A stretch of 64,000 nt of DNA. Origin: Emiliania huxleyi CCMP1516 (Eukaryota > Haptophyta > Isochrysidales > Noelaerhabdaceae). The notes under the pieces are model-generated. The model saw only the letters and a list, made by a program, of their open reading frames with translations. It had not been told where the DNA came from and made no database searches. The position numbers were made by a program, and so were the translations under genes. Where the stretch lies: contig NW_005198091.1 of assembly GCF_000372725.1 (NCBI RefSeq), positions 330,728 to 394,727 on the forward strand. The letters run 5' to 3'. Every line of letters begins with the position of its first letter. The stretch's first letter is position 1. Below are positions 54,256-64,000 of the stretch, piece after piece.

Positions 54256-56421
54256 ATCAGCTGCTGGAGCTACCGGGTATGCAGCGCCGTTTCTTAGCCT
54301 TTTCCAGACACCCACCGACGCCGTGGTTTCTTACGCCCCCCACAGCAAATCGGTTTTTGCCCTTAACTAGTGCCGTTTTCGTTCCAGCAATTTTCGCTTA
54401 AGGTTGCTCCCGGCCCAGTGGGGATTTCGGCCTACTCAGTGATCGTCTAAGGGAGGGGCCCTAAATGGCCTGCAATGCCATATCTTTTGGGAGAGATTTT
54501 TAGAAGCCAGCCTAGGTTGTAGAGCACCTTAAAAAGTACTATGTCTTGGAGTGAAAAGTTTTTCGAGGAGGTGGGGGTCCGTGGTGAGCCGATTGCCGAT
54601 TCTTCAGATTCCCCCTCGAAAACCGCCCCTTTTAATTCCGCGTGCTTGCTCGGATTACTTTTCACTCGAAGAGCACTTGGAGCACTTGGAGTGCAGTCTT
54701 CGGTAACCTCACATCCAGGGCCGAGGAGCTAAGAAGCGCACCCAGCGGGCCGGATGGTCGGTATCGGGCTACGGGCTAGAGAGCCCTGACCCCTAGGGGG
54801 AGTGCGCGTTCGCAGGGCAAGGGGGGCCTTAAAGTAAACACGGGTCCCCGAGGGTTGGCTCTGCGCTCCGGGTTTCCCCTAGCAGCGGAACGCCCCCTCT
54901 ACTCGGGGCTAGTAGACACCAGACACTAGCACGACATTCCTCACTGAAAAAAAGTTTTTTGGTGTTACGGTGCCTAGAAAAAATATCCGAGATCATATGG
55001 AGCTGACCACAGGGTTTGCGGCGATCACTGAGTCCTACCAGCGGGCACAGTGGGCCGCGGACACCCGTGGATGACCTTAACTTGGTCGGTTTGAGCACTA
55101 TCGTTCAGCCAACGCCCACAGCAAATCGGTGAAAACCTGCTCTACAGCGAGAGCGAGTTTTGTGGCTTGACGGCTTCCGTCGGTCGTCCCGTGACTCATC
55201 GCGCCGCCGCGTTGCACATTGGACACATGCTCTCGCGCGTGGCGCTGGCGGGGACTATTGTGCGCCTCGGCGAGGCGCTTCCGGTGGTATTCTTTTCGAG
55301 CGCAGTGGACTTCATCTTGCCGGTCAACTGCCGGCGGTCGACAACTGCCGTTCGAGCAGCGTTGGGTACCGCCGGCAAGATGAACTCACCTGAAGCTGAG
55401 CCGCGGCATGCGGGGCGGCACGTAAAATGACAATAAGGAAGCGCTGGACCGATGCGCCAGTCAGCAGTCTGCCACCCACTTGGGAAGACAGGAAGACGCA
55501 CACACCTCCATCCATCCACACCGCCCAGAACACCGCAGACTTGCTTGGGCAAAATGACAAGTGCGCGCGCCGCAGGCGAAGAGAAGATTTGAGCGGGGTT
55601 CCTGTTCACACTCGTGTGTGGGCCCTTTCCCGGGGCCGCGCCTGCGGGCCTGCGGCGCGCCGTGGTTTCTTAGATTTTCGCGGAAATCGAGAAGAAGTCG
55701 CTTGGCGTGGTTTCTTAATTTTGTGTTGTGTTGTTTCTTAATGCGACGTTTCTTAATGCCCGCAACAGACTGTACGCGGCGCGGATTTTCTTCCGACACC
55801 GATCATCCGGGAGGGTGCGAATCACAGCTCCCCCCGGCCCTGGATGTGATGTTGGCAACTGCTCTCCAAGTCCAAGTGCTCCAAGAGATCCAAGTGCGGA
55901 TACGACTTTACAACCAGAGAGAAAAGGGAGAGGGAGGGAGGCGCGATTTCTAGGCCCTTGGGGGCCCTACCACTCAGCGGTCAGCGCAGTCGGAGAAGCC
56001 GGTGAATGAACGAATCTTCGGAGGATGGGGCAGTCATCTACACTGCCGCGCTCACTGGGTTCGAGATTGTGCGAGAGATTGTGGGAGAGAGCTTGAGTCG
56101 GAGTCGCACAACCAAGACACACGAGAAGTCTTTGCTTGTTGATGTCTGCTGCACTTGGTTGGGGTGAGACGACGGGGCTCGGGGGTAGATAGATAGATAG
56201 ACGAGGATAGACGACCGTGCTGTTGAGAACGAGCAGGATGTTGGCGGCGTCGCCCGCCACTGACTGCAACAAACTCTCTCTCTGACTGCAGCCATGGATA
56301 TCTGCAAACACAAAAACAAGGTTGCCTCCTTGTAAGCCGGAAAAAAAAACAACGAAGGCGCTCTCAAAAAAAAAGAACCTTTGTCTTGTGGCGCCGCTCT
56401 GCGTGCAGCCCAACCTCGTCG
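54256..56421. other. Long intergenic region, no supported gene
   Basis: 2.2 kb. A GTGGTTTCTTA motif recurs at about 54310, 55661, 55708, 55728 and 55745. The block CACAGCAAATCGGT occurs at 54342 and 55119. GCCGGCGGTC/GACCGCCGGC-like palindromic pieces lie at 55325-55380, and GATA repeats at 56190-56210. No protein-like frame stands out. Confidence 0.5.
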
Positions 56422-58852
56422 ATGAGCTCGTCTCAATCTCTCCTCCATCGCGCGCTCGCGTCCGTGCGTGACACCATCGGTGACGCAGCTGCGGCGCTCG
56501 ACGGCGCTCGCCTGGCCGACACTGTTCGCGAGGGCGTCGGCCAGCTCTCCACTTCTGGCCTGCACGACGCTGGCGGCGGCGTCGCTCGCGTGGCTGGCAG
56601 GATGCTGCGGAAGAGGACTCGCCCTGCCACAGACGCTGTCGACGAAGACGACGAGTTTGTCTTGTTTGGGCAGCGTTTGCCGTGGCTTATGAGCCATTAT
56701 ATGTGGCCCTTCATCTTTTCGGCGCTCTTCATGTCGGCGCTGCTGTCGGGCCTCACAATCGCGCGCGCGCGGGCGGCGCAGGGCCGGCGGCCCGTCTACT
56801 TCCACCCGCTCGCCGTCTGCGAGGCGATCACCTCGATAGCTGCGGGCATCCTGCTGTGGATGGGGTTCTGGGACCTGCTCGACGGGTACCTTGTGCCGGC
56901 AGAGTGGTGGGCAAAGCTCTTTATGATCGCCGCGGGTGCGCGCCCCCGCCGCCTTCACCAACCGGCCCCCGCCCTCTCCGCCGCCGCGGTGAGGGGAGGG
57001 GCCGGCGCACCCCACCCGCTGCCGCACCTCACCGCTGCCCCACCTCACTCGCTGCCCCGGTGTGCGGCCGAGGTGGGTTCGCACTCTTCTCGACCCGCAC
57101 GCTGTACGACGAGAGCCACATCACGACGGAGGGGAAGGCGGTCCGCTACTCGTCCATCGGTCCGCTCCACGCCCCTCCCCAACCTCCCCCCTCCCCCCTC
57201 CCCCGCCCTCCCGCCTCTCTGGCGCGCCGGAGGGGCGGCGGAGGGGCGGCGGAGAGGCAGCGGCGGAGAGGCGGCGGAGAGGCGGCGGGAGAGCCGACCT
57301 CCCGCGCTCGCCGCGACCGCAGGCCTGAACCAGTTCCGGGAGCCAGAGTCCCCGCGCCATGCCGTCGACATCGAGCTGCAGGCGCCCCGCCGCTCTGCAG
57401 CCGCCACCACACGCCTCGGCGGCGCCTCCGCCTCTGCCACACTCTACCACAAACCGTCCGCCGACGCTCCCACCGCCGCCGCCGCCCGCCAGCCGTAGCC
57501 GCCGCAGTGCGCGCCGTCCGCCCCACTGCTCCCCTCGCCCCCTCGCCCTTCTCCGCAGGCGCCGCCCGAGCCTCCCGCGCCGCAGACCATCAACAGGCGA
57601 GTCGCCTCTGAGCGCAACGTGGCCGAGTCCGACGTGAGTGCCTCCGACGTAAACGAGGCAAACGGCGGCGAGGGGATGCGGGAGGAGAAGGCGGCGCGCT
57701 ACTTCGACCGGCCCGCCTTCTCGCCTCACCGGTGCGCCCGCAAGGCTGCTAGCTGCCGCTCCCCTCCCGCGCCCCGTCGGCCTCGCCGTCGCTCTCTCTC
57801 CGCTGTCTTCCCCTCCTCCTCACTCGCCCCCTCNNNNNNNNNNNNNNNNNNNNNNNNNNNNNNNNNNNNNNNNNNNNNNNNNNNNNNNNNNNNNNNNNNN
57901 NNNNNNNNNNNNNNNNNNNNNNNNNNNNNNNNNNNNNNNNNNNNNNNNNNNNNNNNNNNNNNNNNNNNNNNNNNNNNNNNNNNNNNNNNNNNNNNNNNNN
58001 NNNNNNNNNNNNNNNNNNNNNNNNNNNNNNNNNNNNNNNNNNNNNNNNNNNNNNNNNNNNNNNNNNNNNNNNNNNNNNNNNNNNNNNNNNNNNNNNNNNN
58101 NNNNNNNNNNNNNNNNNNNNNNNNNNNNNNNNNNNNNNNNNNNNNNNNNNNNNNNNNNNNNNNNNNNNNNNNNNNNNNNNNNNNNNNNNNNNNNNNNNNN
58201 NNNNNNNNNNNNNNNNNNNNNNGTTCCCCTTGGCCCCTCTCACTTTTTTCGGAAGGGGGCGGCCCGGAGCTTCCGGGGGGGCAGGCCATCAACAGGGGGA
58301 TGGCTTTTAAGCGCAACGGGGCCAAGTCCGGGGGAAGTGCTTCCGAGGTAAAGGGGGCAAACGGGGGCCACGGAATCGGGGAGAAAAAGGGGGCCCCTTT
58401 TTTGGTTGGGCCCGCTTTTTGGCCTAACGGGGGGCCCCCAAAGGTTGTAAGTTGCGGTCCCCTCCCGGGCCCGTTGGGCTTGGCGGTCGTTTTTTTTCGG
58501 GTGTTTTCCCTTCTTTTTAATTGGCCCCTTCCCCCCCCCCCCCCCCCTTTTCTTTTCCCTCCCTTTTCACCGGCGGACCCCCCCCCCCCCCCCTTCGCGT
58601 GGCAGCTGCGGCCGTGCGCTCTTTGCCATCCTCGCAGGGCTCACCATGTGGGTGGGCATGTGGGACCTCGTCGACCAGCACCTCCTCCCGCTCCTCTTCG
58701 AGGGCTGCTCCGTCGAGCCCTCCCTCGAGTGCGCGCTCGTCAAGCTCGCGCTGATCGCGGTGGGCGCACTCGGGCTCTACTGCACGCGCTCGCTTTACGG
58801 CGAGGACGGCAGGCCCGAGTACGCCCACGTCAACTTTTCGCGGATAGCGTGA
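56422..58852 (+). CDS. Multi-pass membrane protein with two repeated units, Fuseless-like, crossing an assembly fault
   Basis: Exons: 56422-56935, 57073-57159, 57323-about 57494, 57559-about 57730 and about 58640-58852; the middle boundaries are not fully resolved. Unit 1 has MSHYMWPFIFSALFMSALLS, AITSIAAGILLWMGFWDLLD and, across the intron, MIAAGGFALFSTRTLYDES. Unit 2 has LTMWVGMWDLVDQHLLPLLF and LIAVGALGLYCTRSLYGEDG. The paired G.WDL(L/V)D helices and repeated LY.TR(T/S)LY ends are clear internal homology and recall the Fuseless family of multi-pass proteins. The cytoplasmic linker is Ala/Arg-rich (RHAVDIELQAPRRSAAATTR). Unit 2's first helix is missing or damaged by the gap. The role is not known. 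Confidence 0.65.
57834..58222. other. Assembly gap (N run)
   Basis: 389 Ns. See the low-quality duplicate that follows. Confidence 0.97.
58223..58600 (+). other. Low-quality duplicate of 57531-57833 (probable assembly artefact)
   Basis: The sequence follows 57531-57833 base by base, with many C/A to G changes and long G, C and T homopolymers: GCCATCAACAGG..ATGGC, AGCGCAACG, GAGTCCG, GCAAACGG. This is typical of poor base calls, so the gap is probably false and the two stretches are one. Confidence 0.85.
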
Positions 58853-59290
58853 GCCCGCCCATTTTGTCAGTACTCGTGTGTACGCGCCGTCGCGGGGCGG
58901 GGGCACAGAGCGTGTTGACTGTGAGTCGTGTCTTGTCGCATGCACAATGTGTGTAGTGCGGTGTGCAACGTATATAGCAAGACGAGATGGATAAAGCAAT
59001 ACCTATCAGGTAAAAAATCAAATTTTAAGCGCGCCGCGTGTCGTGCGCGCCGCGGCGGGCGGCCGGCGCGTGTGTGTGGAGACCGCGCCGCGTGGTCCGT
59101 GGACGGTGGAGCGCTCTGGGTCTGGCGCTCCGGCGCCGCGGGGCCCGCGGGCCGCTGGCCAATCTGCGCGCGACGTTTGAGGGGACCGAGATTACTGATT
59201 ACTGTGCATGCGTACCATACTTCAACGTGCATGTACTACCCGCCTTCGCCCGAGCCCTGCACACATCATTACTTTGGACCCATCGCGCTC
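58853..59290. other. Intergenic between convergent genes
   Basis: No gene seen. Slightly AT-richer around 58925-59030. Confidence 0.6.
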
Positions 59291-62016
59291 TCAGGTCGGC
59301 GGCATGCCGATGTCCCGCGCCAGTCGACAAGCGAGGCACCTACATCGCGAAGAGCGGGGTCTTGACTGAGGCGTGGGCCAAGGTCTCTTCTCGGAGGCGG
59401 CGCGGTGTTGCCGTCGTTGCGGCGTGCACGGGGCAGCCCCCGGGGCGACACACAGCTCGGCCTTAGCCGCCCTCGCCTCGCCCGTCTTCGCTTCCGCTAC
59501 AGCCGCCGCCTTTCGCGCCGCCGCCGACGCCTCCACCGCCTCCGCCGCCTTCCGCGCCGCCTCCGCCTCCGCCTCTTGCGTCGCCGTGCGAGCTGCCGCG
59601 ACGGCTGCGCGCCGCTCCGCTGCTCGGTGCTCCGACCCCTTCGCCGCCGCCGCCTTGCGCTCCTCCTCCTCCGCCGCAACTCGCGACACCGCGGCCCGCG
59701 CCGCCTCGGCCGCCTCCGCCGCCGCGCGAGCCGCAGCCTCCGCATCTGCTGCCTCCGCCGATAGCCGCTCTCGATCGGCCGCCACCGCCGCCGCCCGCTC
59801 CTTCTCCGCCGCCTCCGCCTAGCACCGAGCGTGGTTGCAGTGCGCGGCGAGGGGTCACTCGCGCCTCCCTCGAAAGCCGCCACCTTCTCCGCACTCTGCT
59901 TTGCCGCCTCAACCTCCGCGGCCGCCCTGCTCGCCTCCTCCTCCGCCGCCGCCTTCTCCGCCGCCACACGCGCGGCTGCCGCCTCAGCCGCCGCGGCCCT
60001 CGTCGCTTCAGCCTCCGCCTGCGAGGCGCGAGACGCGCGGCGAGAGGTCAGGCACCCTGCGAGGTGAGCTGGCCGCCCGTCTCTACTCGGCCCGCACCAG
60101 CTGGTGCACAGCCCGCAGCGCTGCGGCAGCCTCAGCCGCGGCGACCCGCGCAGCCTCGGCCGCAGCCTTGGCCGCCGCCTCCTTGGCGTCCGCACCCGCC
60201 TGTGCCTCGGCCACCGCCGCACGCGCCGCCGCCGCCGCCGCCTCCTCCTCGGCCGCGATGCGCGCGGCTTCGTCGGAGGCTGCAGCCTTGCGCTGCTCCG
60301 CCCTCGCCGCCGCCTCCACCGCCTCCTCCCGCCCCCCTTTGGCTGCGCTGGCCGCTGTGCGCGCCGCCGCCTCGGCCTCGGCCTCGCCCGTCGCCAGCTG
60401 CTCTCGCGCCGCGGCGGCCGCCGCCAACCGCACCTCCCCTGCCGCCGCCGCCGCCTCCTTCGCGCGCCGCTCCTGCTGCGCTGCCGTCGCCGCCCCCCGT
60501 GCAGCCTCGGCCGCCGCCGCCTCCGCCTCCGCCTCCGCCTCGGCGCTCGTCGCCGCCTCCTCTCTCAGCGCCGCCTCAGTAGCGGCCGCCTTTTCGGCCG
60601 CCGACTGGGCTGCCACCGCCGCCGCCTCTGCAGCCGCCGCCTCGCCTGCAGCCCGCGCTGCGGCGGCCTCGGCCGTGGTGGCGGCGGCGGCAGCGGCAGC
60701 GGCGGTCTCTGCCACGCTCGGCCCAGGCGGAGGCGCCTCCTTCTCCTCCTCCTCGTCCTCGGTCGACGAGCCTAAGGGACGTGTCGTGGACGGGTCATGC
60801 GCATCTCCCGAAGATGTCGCGGCCTCGTCCTCGGTCGAGACGAGCCTTCGTCGGCCTTCGCCGCACTCCGCTCCTGCGTCTCCGCAACCTCCTCCTCCGT
60901 CTCCGACGAGTCGTTGTCTTCAGTCTCCGAGCCCGCCGCAGGGTCGGCCGCCGCTGCCGGTGCCGCCGCCTCCGGTGCCTCGACCAGCTTCATGTTTGTG
61001 CTGCGAAGGGCGATCCTCTCTTTGCCGACCCGCACCTCGTACCGTCCGGCTGACTCGCCGTCGGTGCAAAGCCGCCCGACCTTGACGCGCGTGCCGTTCA
61101 GCTCGGGGCGGCCCTTGAGGCCCGTCAGCACCACCTCGCGCCCTGCGAGGGACTGGAGGGACTGGAGGGCGGGCGGCACCTCCGTTGGCGGAGGGCCGGC
61201 GCTGCTCGACGAGGCGGCGCGAGGCGGACCGTGGGCTGCCGCCGCCTCCTTCTCCGCCCTCTCCTTTGCTGTCGCAGCTGCCCTCCGTCGCGCCTTCGCC
61301 GCGGCAGCCGCCGCTTCCGCCGCCGCCTCCTCTGCCGCTGCCTCTGCCTCCGCCCTCTCCACTTCTTCTGCCGCCGCGGCTGCTGCCGCAGCCTCTATGG
61401 CGGCCGCGGCGGCGGCCGCTGCTCGTGATGACGTGTTGGTGGATGAGGCGGAGCAGGTCGCGGAGGTGGCGGAGGCGGCGGGGGCGGCGGGGACGGCGGG
61501 GACGGCAGAGCCTTGAGCGGAGGCGGCGTGAGGCGCCGCAGAAGAGAGAGCAGTGGACTTGTGCACCTTGGCCGAAGCTGCCTCCACCGCCCCCGCCGCC
61601 TCCTTCTCCGCCCTCTCCTTTGCTGTCGCAGCTGCCCTCCGTCGCGCCTTCGCCGCGGCAGCCGCCGCTTCCGCCGCCGCCTCCTCTGCCGCTGCCTCTG
61701 CCTCCGCCCTCTCCACTTCTTCAGCCGCCGCCGCGGCCGCTGCCGCGGCCTTAGCGGCGGCTTCAGCGGCCGCCTTGCGCTTGTCTTCCGCACCATCTGA
61801 AGCAGTCCTCTTGGCTGGCTCCTCTGTGCCAAGCGCCTCAACGCGTGCGCGCTTCCCAGGCTGCGGTGCTTCAGCCTCGAGAACGAGAGAGCCGTCCGAC
61901 AATGCAGCCTCGACAGCCGCAACCAAAACCGCCTTCGTCGCCTTCGTCGCCACCGTGATGCCAGCTTCCTCGAGCAGGGATCGCAGCTCTGCCACTTTGA
62001 GCTTTGAGAGGTGCAT
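59291..62016 (-). CDS. SAP-domain protein with long Ala-rich coiled coil, 4 exons
   Basis: 835 aa from ATG 62016: exons 62016-60846, 60771-60098, 60018-59884 and 59818-59291, phases all consistent. The N-terminal SAP motif (MHLSKLKVAELRSLLEEAGI, ATKAVLVAAVEAAL) implies DNA binding. Then KRAR/KR basic patches (nuclear), two near-identical Ala/Glu/Arg coiled coils (EEVERAEAEAAAEEAAAEAA, ARRRAAATAKERAEKEAA), and a small domain LAGREVVLTGLKGRPELNGT..GRYEVRVGKERIALRSTNMK, a motif I have seen in other algal proteins. Exons 2-4 are again Ala-rich helix. The first intron is GC-AG with boundary repeats. The last exon's end (CTPQRRQHRAASEKRPW to stop) is less certain. The 5' module is shared with the SAP gene at 19352. 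Confidence 0.8.
60772..60845 (-). other. 74-nt GC-AG intron flanked by a 21/23-bp direct repeat
   Basis: The intron starts GCTCGTCTCGACCGAGGACG and the following exon starts GCTCGTCGACCGAGGACGAG: the same sequence but for a 2-bp indel. Donor GACGAAG|GC, acceptor CCCTTAG|GC; splicing gives KADEGSSTEDEEEE. Without splicing, translation stops at 60772. Confidence 0.85.
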
Positions 62017-62065
62017 CGCGCCCAAGGCGAGGGGTTCGGGCTCTTGGCGAACAGGGCGCGGTCAA

Positions 62066-62192
62066 TTCCGCATGGTACGGACCCCTCGATCGTCTCGCCC
62101 TCCCTCGCTGGTGCGCTGATGGGGGGGGGGGGGGGGGTCACACGGTCAGGATCGAGGTGCACGCTGCTGAAGCAGTAGTGTCGTCCCCCCTC
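62066..62192 (-). repeat. Shared 5' module upstream of SAP genes, copy 2
   Basis: Reverse complement of 19131-19274, ending about 50 bp before ATG 62016. The homopolymer run is longer here (about 17 C on the minus strand). Confidence 0.88.
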
Positions 62193-62837
62193 TCCATCGC
62201 GCATCCTCCATCCACCTGCGCCTGCCACCCCGCACCCTAACTCCGGTAGTCTCGCGCGACTCCTCTTCCTTCTCGAGGATCTCGAGTTGCGGAGCCAGCT
62301 GCTTGGTGTACGAACTCTGTTCACACCGAGCAGCGACGAGGAGGCTGCTGCGGTTTAATAGCACAGCGTTCGCACACAGAAAAAAGCTGCGAGAAAAGAT
62401 AAAAAAGTCTAAAGTGCGTATGTGTGACTGTCAGCACATGGGAAAATAGAGGGGGGGGGGGGAAGAAACATGCAAAAAGAGAGAGGGCAGAACACACAAC
62501 CATCACATCTCTGCAGAACTCAGCAGCCGCTCACCGCTATCCTGCCGCTGCGACACGATTTGCCTACGTTATGGGCCCCGCGGCGGCAGCCCGGTCGGCG
62601 GCGGTCGGCAGCCACTGGCGACATGCGCACACGCCTCTCCTCTGCCTCCACGCGACACGCCCACCCTCGCAGCAGGAAGCTCACCGCGCTCAGGGGGTGG
62701 CACGACCGATGGGCTCAGCGGGCATGTCACCTCGCCGGCCAGCGAGGCGGTGGCGAGCGTAGACGTAAACAGCGAGCTTCAATGGAGCCCTGGCCGGCTC
62801 TCTGCTGGCGCAGCGCGCTGGCGCAGCGCGTTCCGCC
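62193..62837. other. Intergenic, no firm gene
   Basis: Minus-strand 62364-62230 reads SSYTKQLAPQLEILEKEEES, which looks like protein, but has no start, stop or splice context that I can tie to a gene. G-run at 62450-62462. Confidence 0.4.
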
Positions 62838-63398
62838 TCATGCGCCCGCCTCGCCGCCGCCCGTCACCTCAAGCAGCTCGTCGTCCTTGCCCGGCACGGC
62901 GACAAGCTCGAGCAGGAAGCCAATCTCGGCGTTGGAGGGGATGCGCGGCTTGCCGGGCGAGGCGGAGCGGCCCTTGTCCCCGAACGCGAGCTTGCCCGGG
63001 ATCGTCAAGTCCCACACGTCCCCCGTGTGCATCAGCTTGACCGCCTCCTCGACCCCGGGCAGCACAGAGCCGCTGCCGACGCGAAAGTAGTACGCCTCCG
63101 CCGACTCCATGATGTCGTCGAAGACCTGGCCAGAGCTCTTGATCGTGCCCTTGAAGCGGATCGCGATCAGGTCGCCTGTCGCCGGCTGGCCGCCTTTGCC
63201 GGACTTGATCACATTGTAGGTGAGCCCGGATTGGGTTGTGTCGGCGACAGCGGCACGCGGCAATAGCGAGGCAGCTGCGAGGGAGGCGCCGAACACCGCC
63301 TCCCGTCGCGCGATGCGCGGCGCGCGCGCCTCCTGCGGCGGAGGCAGCGAGAGCGCCGACGCCGTCGCTAGCAGGCCGAGGAGGCAGATTTTAGTCAT
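62838..63398 (-). CDS. FKBP-type peptidyl-prolyl isomerase, thylakoid-lumen type
   Basis: 186 aa from ATG 63398, intronless. Three-step leader: signal peptide (MTKICLLGLLATASALS), a short basic/acidic transit stretch (PPPQEARAPRIA), then RREAVFGASLAAASLLPRAA with VADTT, a twin-Arg lumen signal with an AxA-type cleavage site. The FKBP fold follows: YNVIKSGKGGQPATGDLIAI, RFKGTIKSSGQVFDDI, YYFRVGSGSVLPGVEEAVKL, MHTGDVWDLTIPGKLAFGDK and the C-terminal NAEIGFLLELVAV. FKBPs catalyse cis-trans isomerisation of Xaa-Pro bonds; lumenal ones assist photosystem proteins. The catalytic-pocket aromatics are partly replaced (for example FDDI for FDSS), which is common in lumenal FKBPs. Confidence 0.92.
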   Translation of the reverse strand: MTKICLLGLLATASALSLPPPQEARAPRIARREAVFGASLAAASLLPRAAVADTTQSGLTYNVIKSGKGGQPATGDLIAIRFKGTIKSSGQVFDDIMESAEAYYFRVGSGSVLPGVEEAVKLMHTGDVWDLTIPGKLAFGDKGRSASPGKPRIPSNAEIGFLLELVAVPGKDDELLEVTGGGEAGA

Positions 63399-63776
63399 TG
63401 CTGGGAATGCTCGCTCCAAGAAGAAAACCTTGTCCGGATGGCATTGCTAGAGAGTGCGAGGTGGTGTCGTCATCATCTGTCCAGCGTCCACCCATACCGC
63501 GTCGGTGTCCAGTCCGAGCCTGACTGTTCTTCACCTTCCTACATACATACAGGTGGTACGGTGAAGGTCGCTGCGAGAATTGGCGAGAAAACTGCGAAGA
63601 GAGATAGGAAGAGGTAGACGCCCAAGGGTGGGCGACGGCTAGCACCACACTCCTCTCCTTAAAATCCCTGTGTGGTGGTGGCATGCCGTCCTCCCTGCTC
63701 CCAACTCCCATCCCTCCCTTCCGGTTCTGTTTTCTTTTTTACGTCATTGCTAAGCGAAATTCGAGCCAACACCTCA
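63399..63776. other. Intergenic, dispersed repeat modules 1 and 2 joined
   Basis: Module 1 (63466-63552) and module 2 (63560-63722) are adjacent, whereas at 15.1, 17.7 and 18.4 kb they are separate. No gene. Confidence 0.75.
63466..63722 (+). repeat. Dispersed repeat modules 1+2, composite copy
   Basis: First half matches 15107-15184 and 18398-18453; second half matches 17680-17896. Together they suggest the 3' part of one dispersed element family. Confidence 0.83.
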
Positions 63777-64000
63777 TCAACGCCCCGCCCGGACGAGCGT
63801 CATCGGGCCCAGGTCCAGCGCGTCTGCGCCCCCGGTGTATAGCGGCGGCGGCGGCTGGTCTTCGGGCGCGGGCGCCGTGCAAGCGCCTCCCCGACGGCCG
63901 CCCCTCGGTCGCGCCTTGGCCCTGGTTGACGCCGTCTGCTGGAGGAAGCTCGCGTCGCTCAGCAGCGGCGGCGCATCGTCGACTCGGCGCAAGGCCGCGC
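63777..64000 (-). CDS. C-terminus of a truncated gene, runs off right edge
   Basis: Frame open from the window edge to a stop at 63777. It reads RRVDDAPPLLSDASFLQQTA, a basic patch (RAKARPRGGRRGG), then PAPEDQPPPPLYTGGADALD and LGPMTLVRAGR at the end. No domain recognised; the low-complexity tail suggests a disordered C-terminus. Confidence 0.5.
   Translation of the reverse strand, partial: AALRRVDDAPPLLSDASFLQQTASTRAKARPRGGRRGGACTAPAPEDQPPPPLYTGGADALDLGPMTLVRAGR

Noticed and set aside
54342-55132. Repeated CACAGCAAATCGGT as possible target duplication
   Set aside because: 14 bp, but no element-like ends or coding potential between the copies.

Overview
This is nuclear DNA from a eukaryote with a complex plastid. 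The best fit is a haptophyte close to Emiliania/Gephyrocapsa; this is an inference, because no rRNA or other marker gene is present. The signs are very GC-rich coding sequence, short introns (about 55-120 nt), many GC-AG introns beside GT-AG ones, plastid proteins with signal-plus-transit leaders (two with a twin-arginine lumen-type step), long microsatellites, minisatellites, and Ala/Pro-rich proteins. Two N runs (about 35660-36094 and 57834-58222) show it is a draft assembly.

Layout. 0-3.2 kb: 5' part of splicing factor SF3B4 (minus), a short coiled-coil protein, and a (CA)n tract. 3.2-10.5 kb: a complete LINE with one long open frame, a 2A-like peptide, endonuclease and reverse transcriptase, flanked by an exact 16-bp target-site duplication. 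10.6-16.1 kb: a large minus-strand gene with plastid-type leader, GGxGY repeats and a mitochondrial-carrier (SLC25) C-terminus, divergent from an Mpv17/PMP22 gene. 16.5-21 kb: a small ankyrin protein, dispersed repeats, and a zinc-finger/SAP protein. 21.3-27.4 kb: a seven-exon gene of unknown function whose exon phases all agree (1715 aa). 29.3-30.2 kb: a two-repeat conserved unknown protein. 30.7-40.7 kb: two tandem paralogous Ala-rich coiled-coil genes, the first interrupted by a gap. 41.2-44.0 kb: a surface-type Cys-rich/Pro-rich/pentapeptide-repeat protein. 45.3-46.2 kb: a DUF6816-like protein. 47.8-49 kb: a Pro-rich single-pass membrane protein. 49.3-51.9 kb: a TTAA-flanked MITE and a complex fold-back element. 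52.2-54.3 kb: TIM9 and a SnoaL-like protein. 56.4-58.9 kb: a Fuseless-like membrane protein across an assembly fault. 59.3-62.0 kb: a SAP-domain/Ala-rich protein (minus). 62.8-63.4 kb: a lumenal FKBP (minus). The right edge holds the C-terminus of a truncated minus-strand gene.

The genes form no single pathway. What links the window is genome behaviour. About half of the resolvable introns use GC donors, including one that is GT in its paralogue. Two introns are bounded by direct repeats, as expected for introns born by tandem duplication. Three 5'-leader/promoter modules are each present twice in the window. The LINE looks very recently inserted. Splice sites were worked out by reading frame and phase; boundaries I could not resolve are marked approximate.
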